DNA of 64,000 nucleotides, taken from Syntrophus sp963665935 (GTDB taxonomy: Bacteria > Desulfobacterota > Syntrophia > Syntrophales > Syntrophaceae). Where the stretch lies: positions 1,426,001 to 1,490,000 of the forward strand of contig OY762510.1 of the NCBI GenBank assembly GCA_963665935.1, read 5' to 3'. How positions within the stretch are numbered: the first letter of the stretch is position 1; each line of letters starts with the position of its first letter. A model generated the notes under the pieces. The model was given only the letters and a program-made list of their open reading frames with translations. It was not told the origin of the DNA and made no database searches. Positions 32,990 through 41,034 of the stretch are shown here, piece after piece. The translations under genes and the position numbers were made by a program.

Positions 32990-34231
32990 TTATTGTACGA
33001 CGCCCTTCTTCATCGGAAGCAGGTCGAGGTCCTGTTTAAACGTTCGCACTCTTTTCAAGACCTGCCCTTCCGTGTCCATGAAGACGGGCAGCTGACGCTC
33101 CTTTCCCCGGGCGTCCTTGATGGTGACCTGAGCTTCCCACACGGGCGCGAATCTGCCGGTGGTTGACAGGGCCGGTTTATAAAGGAGCTTGGGTTCGTCT
33201 ATTCTGATTACATCGACATCGAATTCTCTCAGATTAAGCTTTATCCCGTCGTTGACGGCCTTCTGGTCAAATACGAACCTCCGCACCTTTTGGGTGTAGC
33301 GGAACTCCTCAAAGGAGCCGTCATACGCATTGAAGATGGCACTCATGCGGGAATCCTTGAAGGGAACAATATAGTAGGAGTATTTCTCCGCCTTCACCAA
33401 TATCGGCTTCTCGAACTTTGTCGCTTGCGACAGGTTTTTAAACGGCCCCCTGGTAAGTTTTTGCTCCTGCACGAGCTTCAGCCAGTCCGTCACGGCAAGT
33501 TCGATCCTTTCCCCCGGAAGAATAATGCCCTCAAGCAGCCATGGACGGACCTTTATGGTCAGCTTGGTTTTCGGAGGCTCGATGATGGCAATGTACTTGT
33601 TATGCCACGCACTGCCGGGTTTATTGAGGGGCGTTCCCCAATAAGTGGAATCGTTCAGCCAGACCGTGCCGCTTACCCACATGGCACTCACGTTCCCCGG
33701 AAGAGGGTCGTAAAACAGGATGCTCTGAAGGGTGACTGAACCGGAATACGTTGGTTTTGCATCCGTCTGGTACCCGATGACCGTCACCCAGTGTTCGCTG
33801 CTGCCGATGGATACAGGCATCAAATACTTCATTGTATCCATGTAATACACCATTTTCCCGAGCGCACTGCTTTTGTCCGTGTTGGAATAATCGCTCCAGT
33901 GCCCGCAGGGGGAGAAGATCGGATCCGACAGCGCGCCCTTGATGCCGTTCGGATCGCTGAACCATGTTGTCGGCTCCGTATTGTGCGAGAGGATCGATGT
34001 GTAAATGTCGGCCTGGCTGTTCAGATGCCGTGAGGCCGCGTTAGGGCAGGAGTTGAGCGCCATCTGGACGCATGCGGGACCGCCGTAATGGTCCTGCTCG
34101 GCGGTATACGGGAGCCCGGGGGACGGCGCCGCGGCAGGCAGAAGCAACGAATACGCCGCAGCGGGGATCGTGACCACGGGATGAAACAACGCAAGAAGTA
34201 CAAGCGTTATGACACTGTATATTGATCTCAT
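32990..34231 (-). CDS. Secreted C39-like papain-fold protein
   Basis: A 413-residue exported protein. A signal peptide (hydrophobic VITLVLLALF, cleavage about residue 26) is followed by a papain-fold, C39-like domain (about 40-210): Cys in GGPACVQMAL, His in SEHWVTVIGYQ and Asp in ILFYDPLPGN are in the order of a cysteine-protease triad. The second half (about 220-413) is beta-rich and unknown. Secreted C39-like domains of this kind cleave or bind peptides; activity is inferred. It starts 16 bases after the stop of a larger secreted protein on the same strand. Confidence 0.75.
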   Translation of the reverse strand: MRSIYSVITLVLLALFHPVVTIPAAAYSLLLPAAAPSPGLPYTAEQDHYGGPACVQMALNSCPNAASRHLNSQADIYTSILSHNTEPTTWFSDPNGIKGALSDPIFSPCGHWSDYSNTDKSSALGKMVYYMDTMKYLMPVSIGSSEHWVTVIGYQTDAKPTYSGSVTLQSILFYDPLPGNVSAMWVSGTVWLNDSTYWGTPLNKPGSAWHNKYIAIIEPPKTKLTIKVRPWLLEGIILPGERIELAVTDWLKLVQEQKLTRGPFKNLSQATKFEKPILVKAEKYSYYIVPFKDSRMSAIFNAYDGSFEEFRYTQKVRRFVFDQKAVNDGIKLNLREFDVDVIRIDEPKLLYKPALSTTGRFAPVWEAQVTIKDARGKERQLPVFMDTEGQVLKRVRTFKQDLDLLPMKKGVVQ

Positions 34232-34247
34232 GGGATTATTCTCCTTA

Positions 34248-35711
34248 TCATGGCCTTTGGATGGTTACGTGCCAGGTGTCTTCCACCCAGTGATAGATGA
34301 GTCCGTAGCCGTTGGTGGTCCGCTTGCTTGCCTGCAGCCGGAGCTGGTACGCGCAGGTCGGCATCAAGGCGGAAGTGTATACATTGCCTTTATACTGTGC
34401 TGAAAAGCTTAAATTTCCCGTCCACAGGGGACTGCCTGCCGAATTGTTCTGATAATCGTCAACAGCCTTGTTGGGCATGGTCGGAGTCGGGGTGACGACG
34501 GCATTATGGCCGTACATGGCATTCAAGGCGTAATCGCGGAGGTGTCCGCGCGGATCGAATACGCGGAAGTTCACATCGATCTTGTCAGTCGCAGCCGTTC
34601 CGAAACTAAGGATATCGCAGACCTTTTTGCTTGTGTTGTTCAACTTGACATCAAGGATCTGGACGTTCGGGGGCGTGTTGTCGATCTGCAGGACGATTTC
34701 GCCGTAGTTTGTGTCGACCATAATATTGCTGCTCGTGGCCGGCTCCAGGGCCGTGTGCCCCATATTCCACACATACGGCGTGATTTTCAAACGAACAGCC
34801 CCGTCCGTTGCAAGGGTCGTATTGAACTGCACAACACGATCAAGCCATGACCATGGTGTATTCGGCCTGACAAGATAGGGGACTTTGTAGAGATTGCTCT
34901 GGCCGCCGTCGGTAAACGGTCCCATTGATTCCGAAACCCAATGCCAGTTGAGGGGGTTGATATCGGAAGTGTCATACCACTTGTTCGGCAGGGGAGTTTC
35001 GACATCTGTCCAGGTTGATCCGTTGTCAACCGAGAACTGCACCTTGTAATAGGCGAGCTGCACCTGCTGTCCGAACCATCCGAAGAGGTCCACGCTCCCG
35101 CCGAACGGCATGTCGGAGTCAGCGCCGGAATAGTTGTATGGGGCTTTGCGCGGACGACAATAGCCGCTGCTGGCTGCGCTGCTGCCCTGACAGTCGATAA
35201 TTGCAGTCTCGTAAACGCCGGCCCGTGTGAAGAGAAACAGCTTGTTATTGGGAATGTTCGACGGCGTGACCGCGGGGTTTGTGCATACGGCCAGTGCCGA
35301 AGTGATGCTGATGTTCTGCGTTGCGCCGTCCGCAACGTTCCAGTGGGTTTTCGAGGTGGGTTCATCGAAAATGACCTGGGTCGCACCGTCTATGTTCTGT
35401 GTAACTCGAAAGATTAAATCAGGCCCCCCTGCTTCGAAGCCCGATCCCCCCGAGGGCCAGGGGAACGTTAGCGTGTAGTTTCCGCTGTCGTTGATGGCTG
35501 CGGTGGCAAGGGCAGGCGTGTTGACCGCATAGGAACCGCCCGGAACGGGATCCACTTCATACACCTGGACCGTGGCGCCTTTGGGCACCCAGCCGCTGGA
35601 GGCGCACAGGACCTTACCCTGAACACTGTAGGCATCGGCCTGCCCGCTCGCAACGATAAGCAAGCCTATCGCCACTAAACAGAACAACTGAATCGTCTTC
35701 CTGATTCTCAT
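34248..35711 (-). CDS. Large secreted protein of unknown function
   Basis: A 487-residue exported protein. The start at 35711 has AAGGAG six bases upstream and gives the signal peptide MRIRKTIQLFCLVAIGLLIVA, with cleavage after ASGQADA. The mature part opens with a carboxypeptidase-regulatory-like beta domain (VQGKVLCASSGWVPKGATVQV), then beta-rich segments with SVDNGSTWTDVE and DNTPPNVQILD, wording used in Ig-like extracellular domains. Six or more cysteines may form disulfides. No enzyme motif is visible. It is co-transcribed with the C39-like gene and could be its surface partner or substrate. Confidence 0.7.
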   Translation of the reverse strand: MRIRKTIQLFCLVAIGLLIVASGQADAYSVQGKVLCASSGWVPKGATVQVYEVDPVPGGSYAVNTPALATAAINDSGNYTLTFPWPSGGSGFEAGGPDLIFRVTQNIDGATQVIFDEPTSKTHWNVADGATQNISITSALAVCTNPAVTPSNIPNNKLFLFTRAGVYETAIIDCQGSSAASSGYCRPRKAPYNYSGADSDMPFGGSVDLFGWFGQQVQLAYYKVQFSVDNGSTWTDVETPLPNKWYDTSDINPLNWHWVSESMGPFTDGGQSNLYKVPYLVRPNTPWSWLDRVVQFNTTLATDGAVRLKITPYVWNMGHTALEPATSSNIMVDTNYGEIVLQIDNTPPNVQILDVKLNNTSKKVCDILSFGTAATDKIDVNFRVFDPRGHLRDYALNAMYGHNAVVTPTPTMPNKAVDDYQNNSAGSPLWTGNLSFSAQYKGNVYTSALMPTCAYQLRLQASKRTTNGYGLIYHWVEDTWHVTIQRP

Positions 35712-36783
35712 AATCATCTCCTTATGTACGGTAAACAATTAGACATATCACGTCGCACAGAGTTCACGGTAGTATCTCTTGTCGACCATCACACGATGCA
35801 CTCGCAAATCGGAGCCGGCTGTTCATTGGAAATGGGGCCTTTGTCCTGTTCCGGGAATCGGCGGGTCTGCAAAGAAATCCGGCACTGCGCTCACTGCATC
35901 CGCTTGCATCTGCGGCCCGTTGTAGATCGGGAAATAGACAGCATCCTCCTTTCCTTTGGTATTGTTGAGTGCCAGGACATCCATAACGTAAGAAGCACTG
36001 GCACATAGCAACCAAATTCTCTGACAATCGGAGTTCCTCCTCTGGAGAGATTCCGTTGCCGGAATGACGAGAGTGCCGGCATGGCGCCGTGTCCAGAGCG
36101 TGGTGTGGATAAACCCTGTTCCATCATTACCCTGATCACACTCCTTCTCATGAAGACATTTCATGTCCCGTATACGGAACGGGGAAATGGGTGAAACGGC
36201 AGGACAATGGGTGTGATCGTAACGGTTTGAAAAGATCCTTCCTATCGAAAACCGGGCAGGATGGGAAAAGGTTTGAGACAAGAAAGAAAGCAGGGACTCT
36301 TGTCAAAATTGATATGGTTCGGCACTCTTTCAAACCTCTTCGGGCGGTCCAGCATGCCGGTATTGGGATTGGTATCTGGTCAATCTTCTGTCGTTTCCAC
36401 AAAAGCAAGCGTCAGGTTTCATTTTACGCAATCTAAATACGATGCTTCTGAAGGAGATACGAAAGAATGACTTTGGCAAGTCATTGATTTACAATATAAC
36501 AAAAAATAATCCCAATGCAAACACGGAAATATTCACGAATGATAGATGCTCAATGCCGCCTGTCCGAATTTGCTGTGGCGTGTCTTCGTCCATGGGGATT
36601 AAAATGATTATCAATGGAAACAAGTTAAAAAAAGCAGAAATGATTCTATCCAACTTTAAAATGGTATATATTTAAATAATGAGAATTTTATTTGCTTATG
36701 ATTGACTTGTCACCAAAAGTAGAGTGCGTCGATAAAAAAGGGGTTCGGACAAAATAAATGATTATAAACATAAGGAGTTATAC
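35712..36783. other. Gene-free stretch of about 1 kb
   Basis: Several short frames occur on both strands (for example 35823-36281 minus), but none has a convincing start, composition or family. The right half becomes very AT-rich. It must contain promoters for the secreted-protein operon on the left and the lipoprotein genes on the right. It may be the remains of decayed genes. Confidence 0.5.
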
Positions 36784-37146
36784 ATGCCACTGGGATGGCT
36801 TCTACATATTAAATATACCCTATTAATATTCATTTTATTGGCTCTCCTTTGTGGGTGTTGGACTGTTGAGAAGCTTGATCCAACATTAACCAACAAATAC
36901 TCAGGATTCCTTCATGATGGTAAGACTACAAAGCAGGAAATCATAGACCGTTTGGGACAAGCCAATTCAATATATGAAAAAGGAAAAATTTTGATCTACG
37001 ATGTCTGGATGGAAAAAGATGGGCGAATGATGCTCCAAGACCGTGAGCATAAAGATATTGCTGCTGCACCTAAATATCAGTTAATATTAATATTTAATGA
37101 TAATAATTTTCTAGAAAAACATAGTTTAGTTGAGCGTGGGCAGTAA
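36784..37146 (+). CDS. Small lipoprotein, BamE/SmpA-like
   Basis: A 120-residue lipoprotein. The signal ends in the lipobox LALLCGC, so Cys at about residue 21 is lipidated. The mature part has GKTTKQEIIDRLGQANSIYE, the helix-turn that marks BamE/SmpA-like small lipoproteins, followed by strands (ILIYDVWMEK, YQLILIFND). AAGGAG precedes the ATG. It is first of three tandem genes of the same kind. BamE itself belongs to the outer-membrane assembly complex; these relatives have unknown roles. The genes are AT-rich against the chromosome. Confidence 0.75.
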   Translation: MPLGWLLHIKYTLLIFILLALLCGCWTVEKLDPTLTNKYSGFLHDGKTTKQEIIDRLGQANSIYEKGKILIYDVWMEKDGRMMLQDREHKDIAAAPKYQLILIFNDNNFLEKHSLVERGQ

Positions 37147-37155
37147 TATAATCTT

Positions 37156-37569
37156 ATGATATTTAAATCTATTCTGTTTATTATGATGGTTATTTTCTAT
37201 GGATGTATTCCTGTGCCAACAATTCCCCATGGACTTGGGCCTGTATTGAGCAAGGAAGCCGTTAAATCATTTCAATTAAATGAAACAACCCGTGCCGATG
37301 TTCTCCTTGCTTTTGGTGAACCTAAGTATAGGCTCGAAGATGATCAATACTTTATGTATGAGTGGCTTGTGTCTTACGGTTATTCCATATGGAGTTTAGG
37401 ACCGGGATCTGGCGGAGTGATCCCTATCGTAGCACCTCATTATCTATGTCTGGAGTTTGGGCAGGACTCTCGACTCATAAGAATAGAAGAATTAACAGGT
37501 CCGCTCTTCTCATCGAATCCTGACAAAGCAATTCTGCAATGCACGAAACGACTAGAGGAAAATAAATGA
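37156..37569 (+). CDS. Second small lipoprotein, BamE/SmpA-like
   Basis: A 137-residue lipoprotein with a short signal and lipobox IFYGC (Cys about residue 17). The mature part repeats the helix pattern (NETTRADVLLAFGEPKYRLED) and then strands (YFMYEWLVSYGYSIW). It follows the first lipoprotein by 9 bases and its stop overlaps the start of the third by four bases, so the three form one operon. The ribosome binding site is weak, which suggests translational coupling. Function unknown. Confidence 0.72.
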   Translation: MIFKSILFIMMVIFYGCIPVPTIPHGLGPVLSKEAVKSFQLNETTRADVLLAFGEPKYRLEDDQYFMYEWLVSYGYSIWSLGPGSGGVIPIVAPHYLCLEFGQDSRLIRIEELTGPLFSSNPDKAILQCTKRLEENK

Positions 37570-38033
37570 ATATTAAAAGAGATTGGATCTTGGCCGGATC
37601 AAAGCTGATTATTCTTTGTTTCATATTATTTCTGTCTAGCTGTCTAGCTGTCTCTATCCTTAATGGCAAACCGGGTTTGGATGTTAGTTTTATAGGACCA
37701 GGTATCAGTAAGGGTGACGTTGAAAAAGTTGTTGGACCGCCCAAGTCGCAGTGGAAAACTTCTTTGGGTATTACCTATTGCGTCTATAAATATGATGGGG
37801 GCGTTCTTCCGAGCAAAGCGGATGCAACAGCAATTGTTTTTATGGACCTAATCACGGTGGGATTATGTGAATTATTTTTTGCTTTTGAAGCCTTTCCTGA
37901 AAATAGGGTTAGCGATCAAATGGCAGTTTCTTATGATGTCAATGACTTGGTGATAGATGTCTTTGATCATTTCGGAGACTTCGATGAGTTGCCTGCCAAC
38001 GGGAAGAAAGAAATGTTCAAGGGTAAACTTTAA
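37566..38033 (+). CDS. Third small lipoprotein
   Basis: A 155-residue lipoprotein starting inside the ATGA that ends the previous gene. The lipobox is LFLSSC (Cys about residue 26). The mature part has ISKGDVEKVVGPPKSQW, again the BamE-like helix-turn, and a hydrophobic segment (AIVFMDLITVGLCELFFAF) that could be a buried helix or a second membrane segment. It ends 11 bases before the stop of the convergent SUMF gene, with no room for a separate terminator. Function unknown. Confidence 0.72.
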   Translation: MNIKRDWILAGSKLIILCFILFLSSCLAVSILNGKPGLDVSFIGPGISKGDVEKVVGPPKSQWKTSLGITYCVYKYDGGVLPSKADATAIVFMDLITVGLCELFFAFEAFPENRVSDQMAVSYDVNDLVIDVFDHFGDFDELPANGKKEMFKGKL

Positions 38034-38044
38034 CCGGATAAACC

Positions 38045-38836
38045 TTAAAAAAGATTCTTGGCGCATCGGAATCCCCCGGCGTCGTTACGGCTTTTCGGAG
38101 TAAAGCCGTTGCGGTGTGCGCATCGGAAGTCGGCAGGGCTGTCGTTGATCCATGAGCCGCCCCGCAGCACGCGCAGGCTCTCCCGAGCGGAGGGAGCCAT
38201 GTCGCCTATCCGGTAACGGTGGAAGGCCTTCGGATCGTACCCGTCCGCACACCACTCCCAGACGTTGCCCGCCATCGAGTAAAGGCCCCAGGGGCTTGCC
38301 CCCTCCGGATAAGACCAGACACCGCAGGTCTTCTGGCTGCCGCGATTGCTGTAATTCCGGCAGTGCTTTTCATCCCAGGAATTTCCCCAGGGATATTCCC
38401 GCCCGTCCGTTCCCCGCGCCCCTTTCTCCCACTCCAATTCCGACGGCAGGCGCAGGCCCGCCCATTGGCAGTATGCCGCCGCATCCTCCCAGTTGACGCA
38501 GACCACGGGATGCTCCGCCTTCTCCGGGGGAAAGGAGCGGCCCTTCCAGACCGGCTGTCCCAGGTAGTTCCAGTATGCCGAATCGGGCGGGGGGTAGCCC
38601 GTTTCCTCGATAAACTGAAGGTACTGGGCATTCGTCACCGGGTGGATTGCCAGATAGTAAGCGGGGAGGAAAAGGGGGAAGGCAACAAAGACCTCATCCC
38701 GGTATTGCGGTCCTCCCGCGAGGAACTCCCCGGCCGGAATCAGGACCAGGATGGTTCCGTCCTTCCCGTTTTCCACGAATGCGGGTTTCCCGCCGGTGTC
38801 CACGCAGGGAAATGATGAGAAGGAAGAAACTGTCAT
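38045..38836 (-). CDS. SUMF-domain protein (FGE-like fold, catalytic Cys absent), copy 2
   Basis: A 263-residue single-domain protein of the FGE-sulfatase (SUMF) fold: ILVLIPAGEFLAGG, NAQYLQFIEETG, HPVVCVNWEDAAAYCQWAG, LRLPSELEWEKGARGTDG, EYPWGNSW and GLYSMAGNVWEWCAD. True formylglycine-generating enzymes have two copper-binding cysteines after GGSY; here that place reads RGGSWINDSPADFRCAH, without them, so sulfatase activation is unlikely. Such domains also serve as binding modules. Last gene of the ten-gene operon, 4 bases after the AAA+ gene. A similar copy is at 42617. Confidence 0.88.
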   Translation of the reverse strand: MTVSSFSSFPCVDTGGKPAFVENGKDGTILVLIPAGEFLAGGPQYRDEVFVAFPLFLPAYYLAIHPVTNAQYLQFIEETGYPPPDSAYWNYLGQPVWKGRSFPPEKAEHPVVCVNWEDAAAYCQWAGLRLPSELEWEKGARGTDGREYPWGNSWDEKHCRNYSNRGSQKTCGVWSYPEGASPWGLYSMAGNVWEWCADGYDPKAFHRYRIGDMAPSARESLRVLRGGSWINDSPADFRCAHRNGFTPKSRNDAGGFRCAKNLF

Positions 38837-38840
38837 GCTT

Positions 38841-40400
38841 TTATTTCGAGGCCGGACGCCATTTTAACCTGGCCTCTTCCCGGAGATGTGCGATCCTGGC
38901 GGCCATGGACTTCGACAGGGGGACCGTCGAGGTGATGGCCTGTTCCAGATGACGGTCGGCAAGAAGGGTCTCTTCCCCTTCAGCAAAGGCCTCGTAGAGG
39001 GCCGAAACGACGACCTGCTCGATTTCGGCGCCGGAGAAGCCGTCCATGGCCGCGGCATGCACGGGGAGATCGAAATCACGGGTGTCCCGGTGGTGCCGGA
39101 TCAGGTGGATGGCCAGAATCTCCGTCCGCTCCTGCGGATCGGGCAGATCGATGAAAAAAATCTCGTCGAACCTGCCCTTCCGGAGCAGTTCCGGGGGCAG
39201 CCCCTCGATGTCGTTTGCTGTGGCGATGATGAAGACCGGCTTTGTCTTCTCCTCCATCCAGGTCAGCAGCGTGCCGAAGACACGGGCGGAGGTGCCGCTG
39301 TCGCTGATCCCGGTCTGGGAGCCCGACACTCCCTTTTCGATCTCATCCACCCAGAGGATGCAGGGGGCCACGGCTTCGGCCATCTTGAGGGCCCGGCGCA
39401 TGTTCTCTTCCGACTGCCCCACGTATCCTGCGAAGACCTTGCCCAGGTCGAATCTGAGGAGGGGCATCCGCCATTCGGAGGCCACGGCTTTGGCCGAAAG
39501 GCTTTTGCCGCATCCCGGTACGCCGACGAGAAGGAGCCCTTTCGGGTTGGGGAGGCCGAAGCGGCGCGCCGCCTCGGAGAAGGCACGGCCCCGCTGGCGG
39601 AGCCAGAGCTTGAGCAGGTCCAGGCCGCCGATGGAGCCGAAACGCTCCGGCGTGGCGTAGTATTCAAGAATTTCCGTCTTGCGGATGATCTGCTCCTTTT
39701 CGTCGAGGAGGAGGTCCACGTCCTCGGGATCGATGCGGCTGCTGCCGACGACGACCTTGGCCAGGGCGTTTTCGGCCTCGATACGGGTCAGGCCGCAGAG
39801 GGCCTTGACGATCCGCTCCCGCCCATCGCCTGTCAGGTTGATCTCCACCTGGGGACTATCCTTCACCTGCGCCACCGTTTCATCGAGGATGGCGGCCAGC
39901 TCCTCTTCGTCGGGCATCTCCAGGTCAAGGACGGTGATATCCTTCTCCAGTTCCGGCGGAATCCTGAGGATCGGGGACAGGATAATGGCCGTCTTCCGGG
40001 CGGATTTGAAGGGGCCGACCAGGTCACGCAGCTGGCGGATGACCAGGGGGGCGAGGGGGGCGCGTTCATCGAGAAAGAAGTGGAAGTCCTCGAGGACGAA
40101 GACCGCCGGTTCCCGGAATTCGAGGAGGAAGGGCAGGATTCCTTTGGGGTCCGCCGTCCTGGCCCGGTCGACGGCCTTGAAGTCCAGGGTGCACAGCCCC
40201 CGGGAAACCGACCAGACATAGGGCGTCCGCCTTTCTCCCTCTCCCCCGGCAGTGGCGGCGGCGATCAACTCGATCGCCCGGTCTTCCTCCGGCGTCACGA
40301 CATAGAGCAGGGGGTAGCCCGCGCGGATATAGGTGCGGAGCCTCTCTGGAAAGGTCTGCATTCGTCCGCTCTTCTGAGCCTCCATCTCTCTCTCCGTCAT
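38841..40400 (-). CDS. Ycf46-like AAA+ ATPase, copy 2
   Basis: A 519-residue AAA+ protein. The N-terminal domain (about 1-230; YPLLYVVTPEEDRAIELI, FVLEDFHFFLDE) is typical of Ycf46, a cyanobacterial and algal protein; the C-terminal AAA domain (about 240-500) has Walker A GVPGCGKSLSAKA, Walker B CILWVDEIEKG, sensor ATANDIEGLPPELLRKGRFDE. The ATG at 40400 overlaps the stop of the DUF2997 gene by four bases, better than upstream in-frame codons. Ycf46 in Synechocystis has been linked to carbon uptake, but its mechanism is unsettled. A paralogue is at 41035. Confidence 0.9.
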   Translation of the reverse strand: MTEREMEAQKSGRMQTFPERLRTYIRAGYPLLYVVTPEEDRAIELIAAATAGGEGERRTPYVWSVSRGLCTLDFKAVDRARTADPKGILPFLLEFREPAVFVLEDFHFFLDERAPLAPLVIRQLRDLVGPFKSARKTAIILSPILRIPPELEKDITVLDLEMPDEEELAAILDETVAQVKDSPQVEINLTGDGRERIVKALCGLTRIEAENALAKVVVGSSRIDPEDVDLLLDEKEQIIRKTEILEYYATPERFGSIGGLDLLKLWLRQRGRAFSEAARRFGLPNPKGLLLVGVPGCGKSLSAKAVASEWRMPLLRFDLGKVFAGYVGQSEENMRRALKMAEAVAPCILWVDEIEKGVSGSQTGISDSGTSARVFGTLLTWMEEKTKPVFIIATANDIEGLPPELLRKGRFDEIFFIDLPDPQERTEILAIHLIRHHRDTRDFDLPVHAAAMDGFSGAEIEQVVVSALYEAFAEGEETLLADRHLEQAITSTVPLSKSMAARIAHLREEARLKWRPASK

Positions 40401-40606
40401 CGCTCCGTCTCCCGGCTGGGCTCTTCTTCCCGCTGTGCCTTGTTTCCGTAATATTCCTCTTTCAGGACCCGCTCTTCGGCCTGCATGCCGAGGCGCTCTT
40501 CCAGGGCGCGGGTGAATTCCAGGCATTCCTCGCCGGATGCGCCCAGTACCTCGATCTTTTGCGTCCCATCCGGGGACAGGGTAATCTTGATCTTCTTCAT
40601 GGCCAT
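40397..40606 (-). CDS. DUF2997 small protein
   Basis: A 69-residue protein matching DUF2997: MKKIKITLSPDGTQKIEVLG followed by CLEFTRALEERLG and an acidic, disordered tail. The family is found almost only next to DUF1257 and Ycf46-like genes, as here. It lies between DUF1257 (20 bases upstream) and the second AAA+ gene (four-base overlap). Probably a small subunit or regulator in a complex with them; the role is unknown. Confidence 0.85.
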   Translation of the reverse strand: MAMKKIKITLSPDGTQKIEVLGASGEECLEFTRALEERLGMQAEERVLKEEYYGNKAQREEEPSRETER

Positions 40607-40625
40607 TCTCCCTTTCTTTCCCGTC

Positions 40626-41018
40626 CTAACCCCGCTCGGAGAGGGTGATCACCACGTCCCCGGAGGGGAGGGTCTCCTCCTTTTCGACGATGAGGTTCTG
40701 TTCGACGGCCTGATCCAGAATCAGGTTGTAGGCATACCGCTGGTTCAGCTCCCGGAGAAAGGACTCCTGACGGAAAGGCGAATTCTGCTCCACGCCCCAC
40801 CAGTCGGCAACGATCTCGTAGGCGTCGTCGCGGCGCACAAAACCGATGCTGTATTGAGATCCGGTATACACGACCACCTCGGCCCGTTCCCGATTGCCGG
40901 AATAGCCCCGGACGACGAGATTTTCCCCAACCTCGAAGCGGAAGTTCAGCTCCCGGAGGGTGCGGATCAGGGGATCCTTTTCCCGAATCCGGGTCTGAAT
41001 TTTGACAAAGTGCGACAT
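40626..41018 (-). CDS. DUF1257 (Ycf35-like) protein
   Basis: A 130-residue protein of DUF1257, the family of the algal plastid protein Ycf35: MSHFVKIQTRIREKDPLIRT, VRGYSGNRERAEVVVY, IGFVRRDDAYEIVADWWG and LNQRYAYNLILDQAVEQ. AAGGAGGG precedes the ATG at 41018; ten more in-frame residues upstream overlap that site. Adjacent to AAA+ and DUF2997 genes, the association seen in cyanobacteria. Function unknown in all hosts. Confidence 0.9.
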   Translation of the reverse strand: MSHFVKIQTRIREKDPLIRTLRELNFRFEVGENLVVRGYSGNRERAEVVVYTGSQYSIGFVRRDDAYEIVADWWGVEQNSPFRQESFLRELNQRYAYNLILDQAVEQNLIVEKEETLPSGDVVITLSERG

Positions 41019-41034
41019 GGTGTTTCTCCCTCCT

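Noticed and set aside
35823..36281. A 152-residue minus-strand frame in the gene-free kilobase
   Set aside because: No ribosome binding site, mixed composition and no recognisable domain; another frame overlaps it equally well.
38886..40451. A 521-residue plus-strand frame
   Set aside because: Antisense shadow of the Ycf46-like ATPase, rich in Gly, Asp and His as expected from high-GC antisense.
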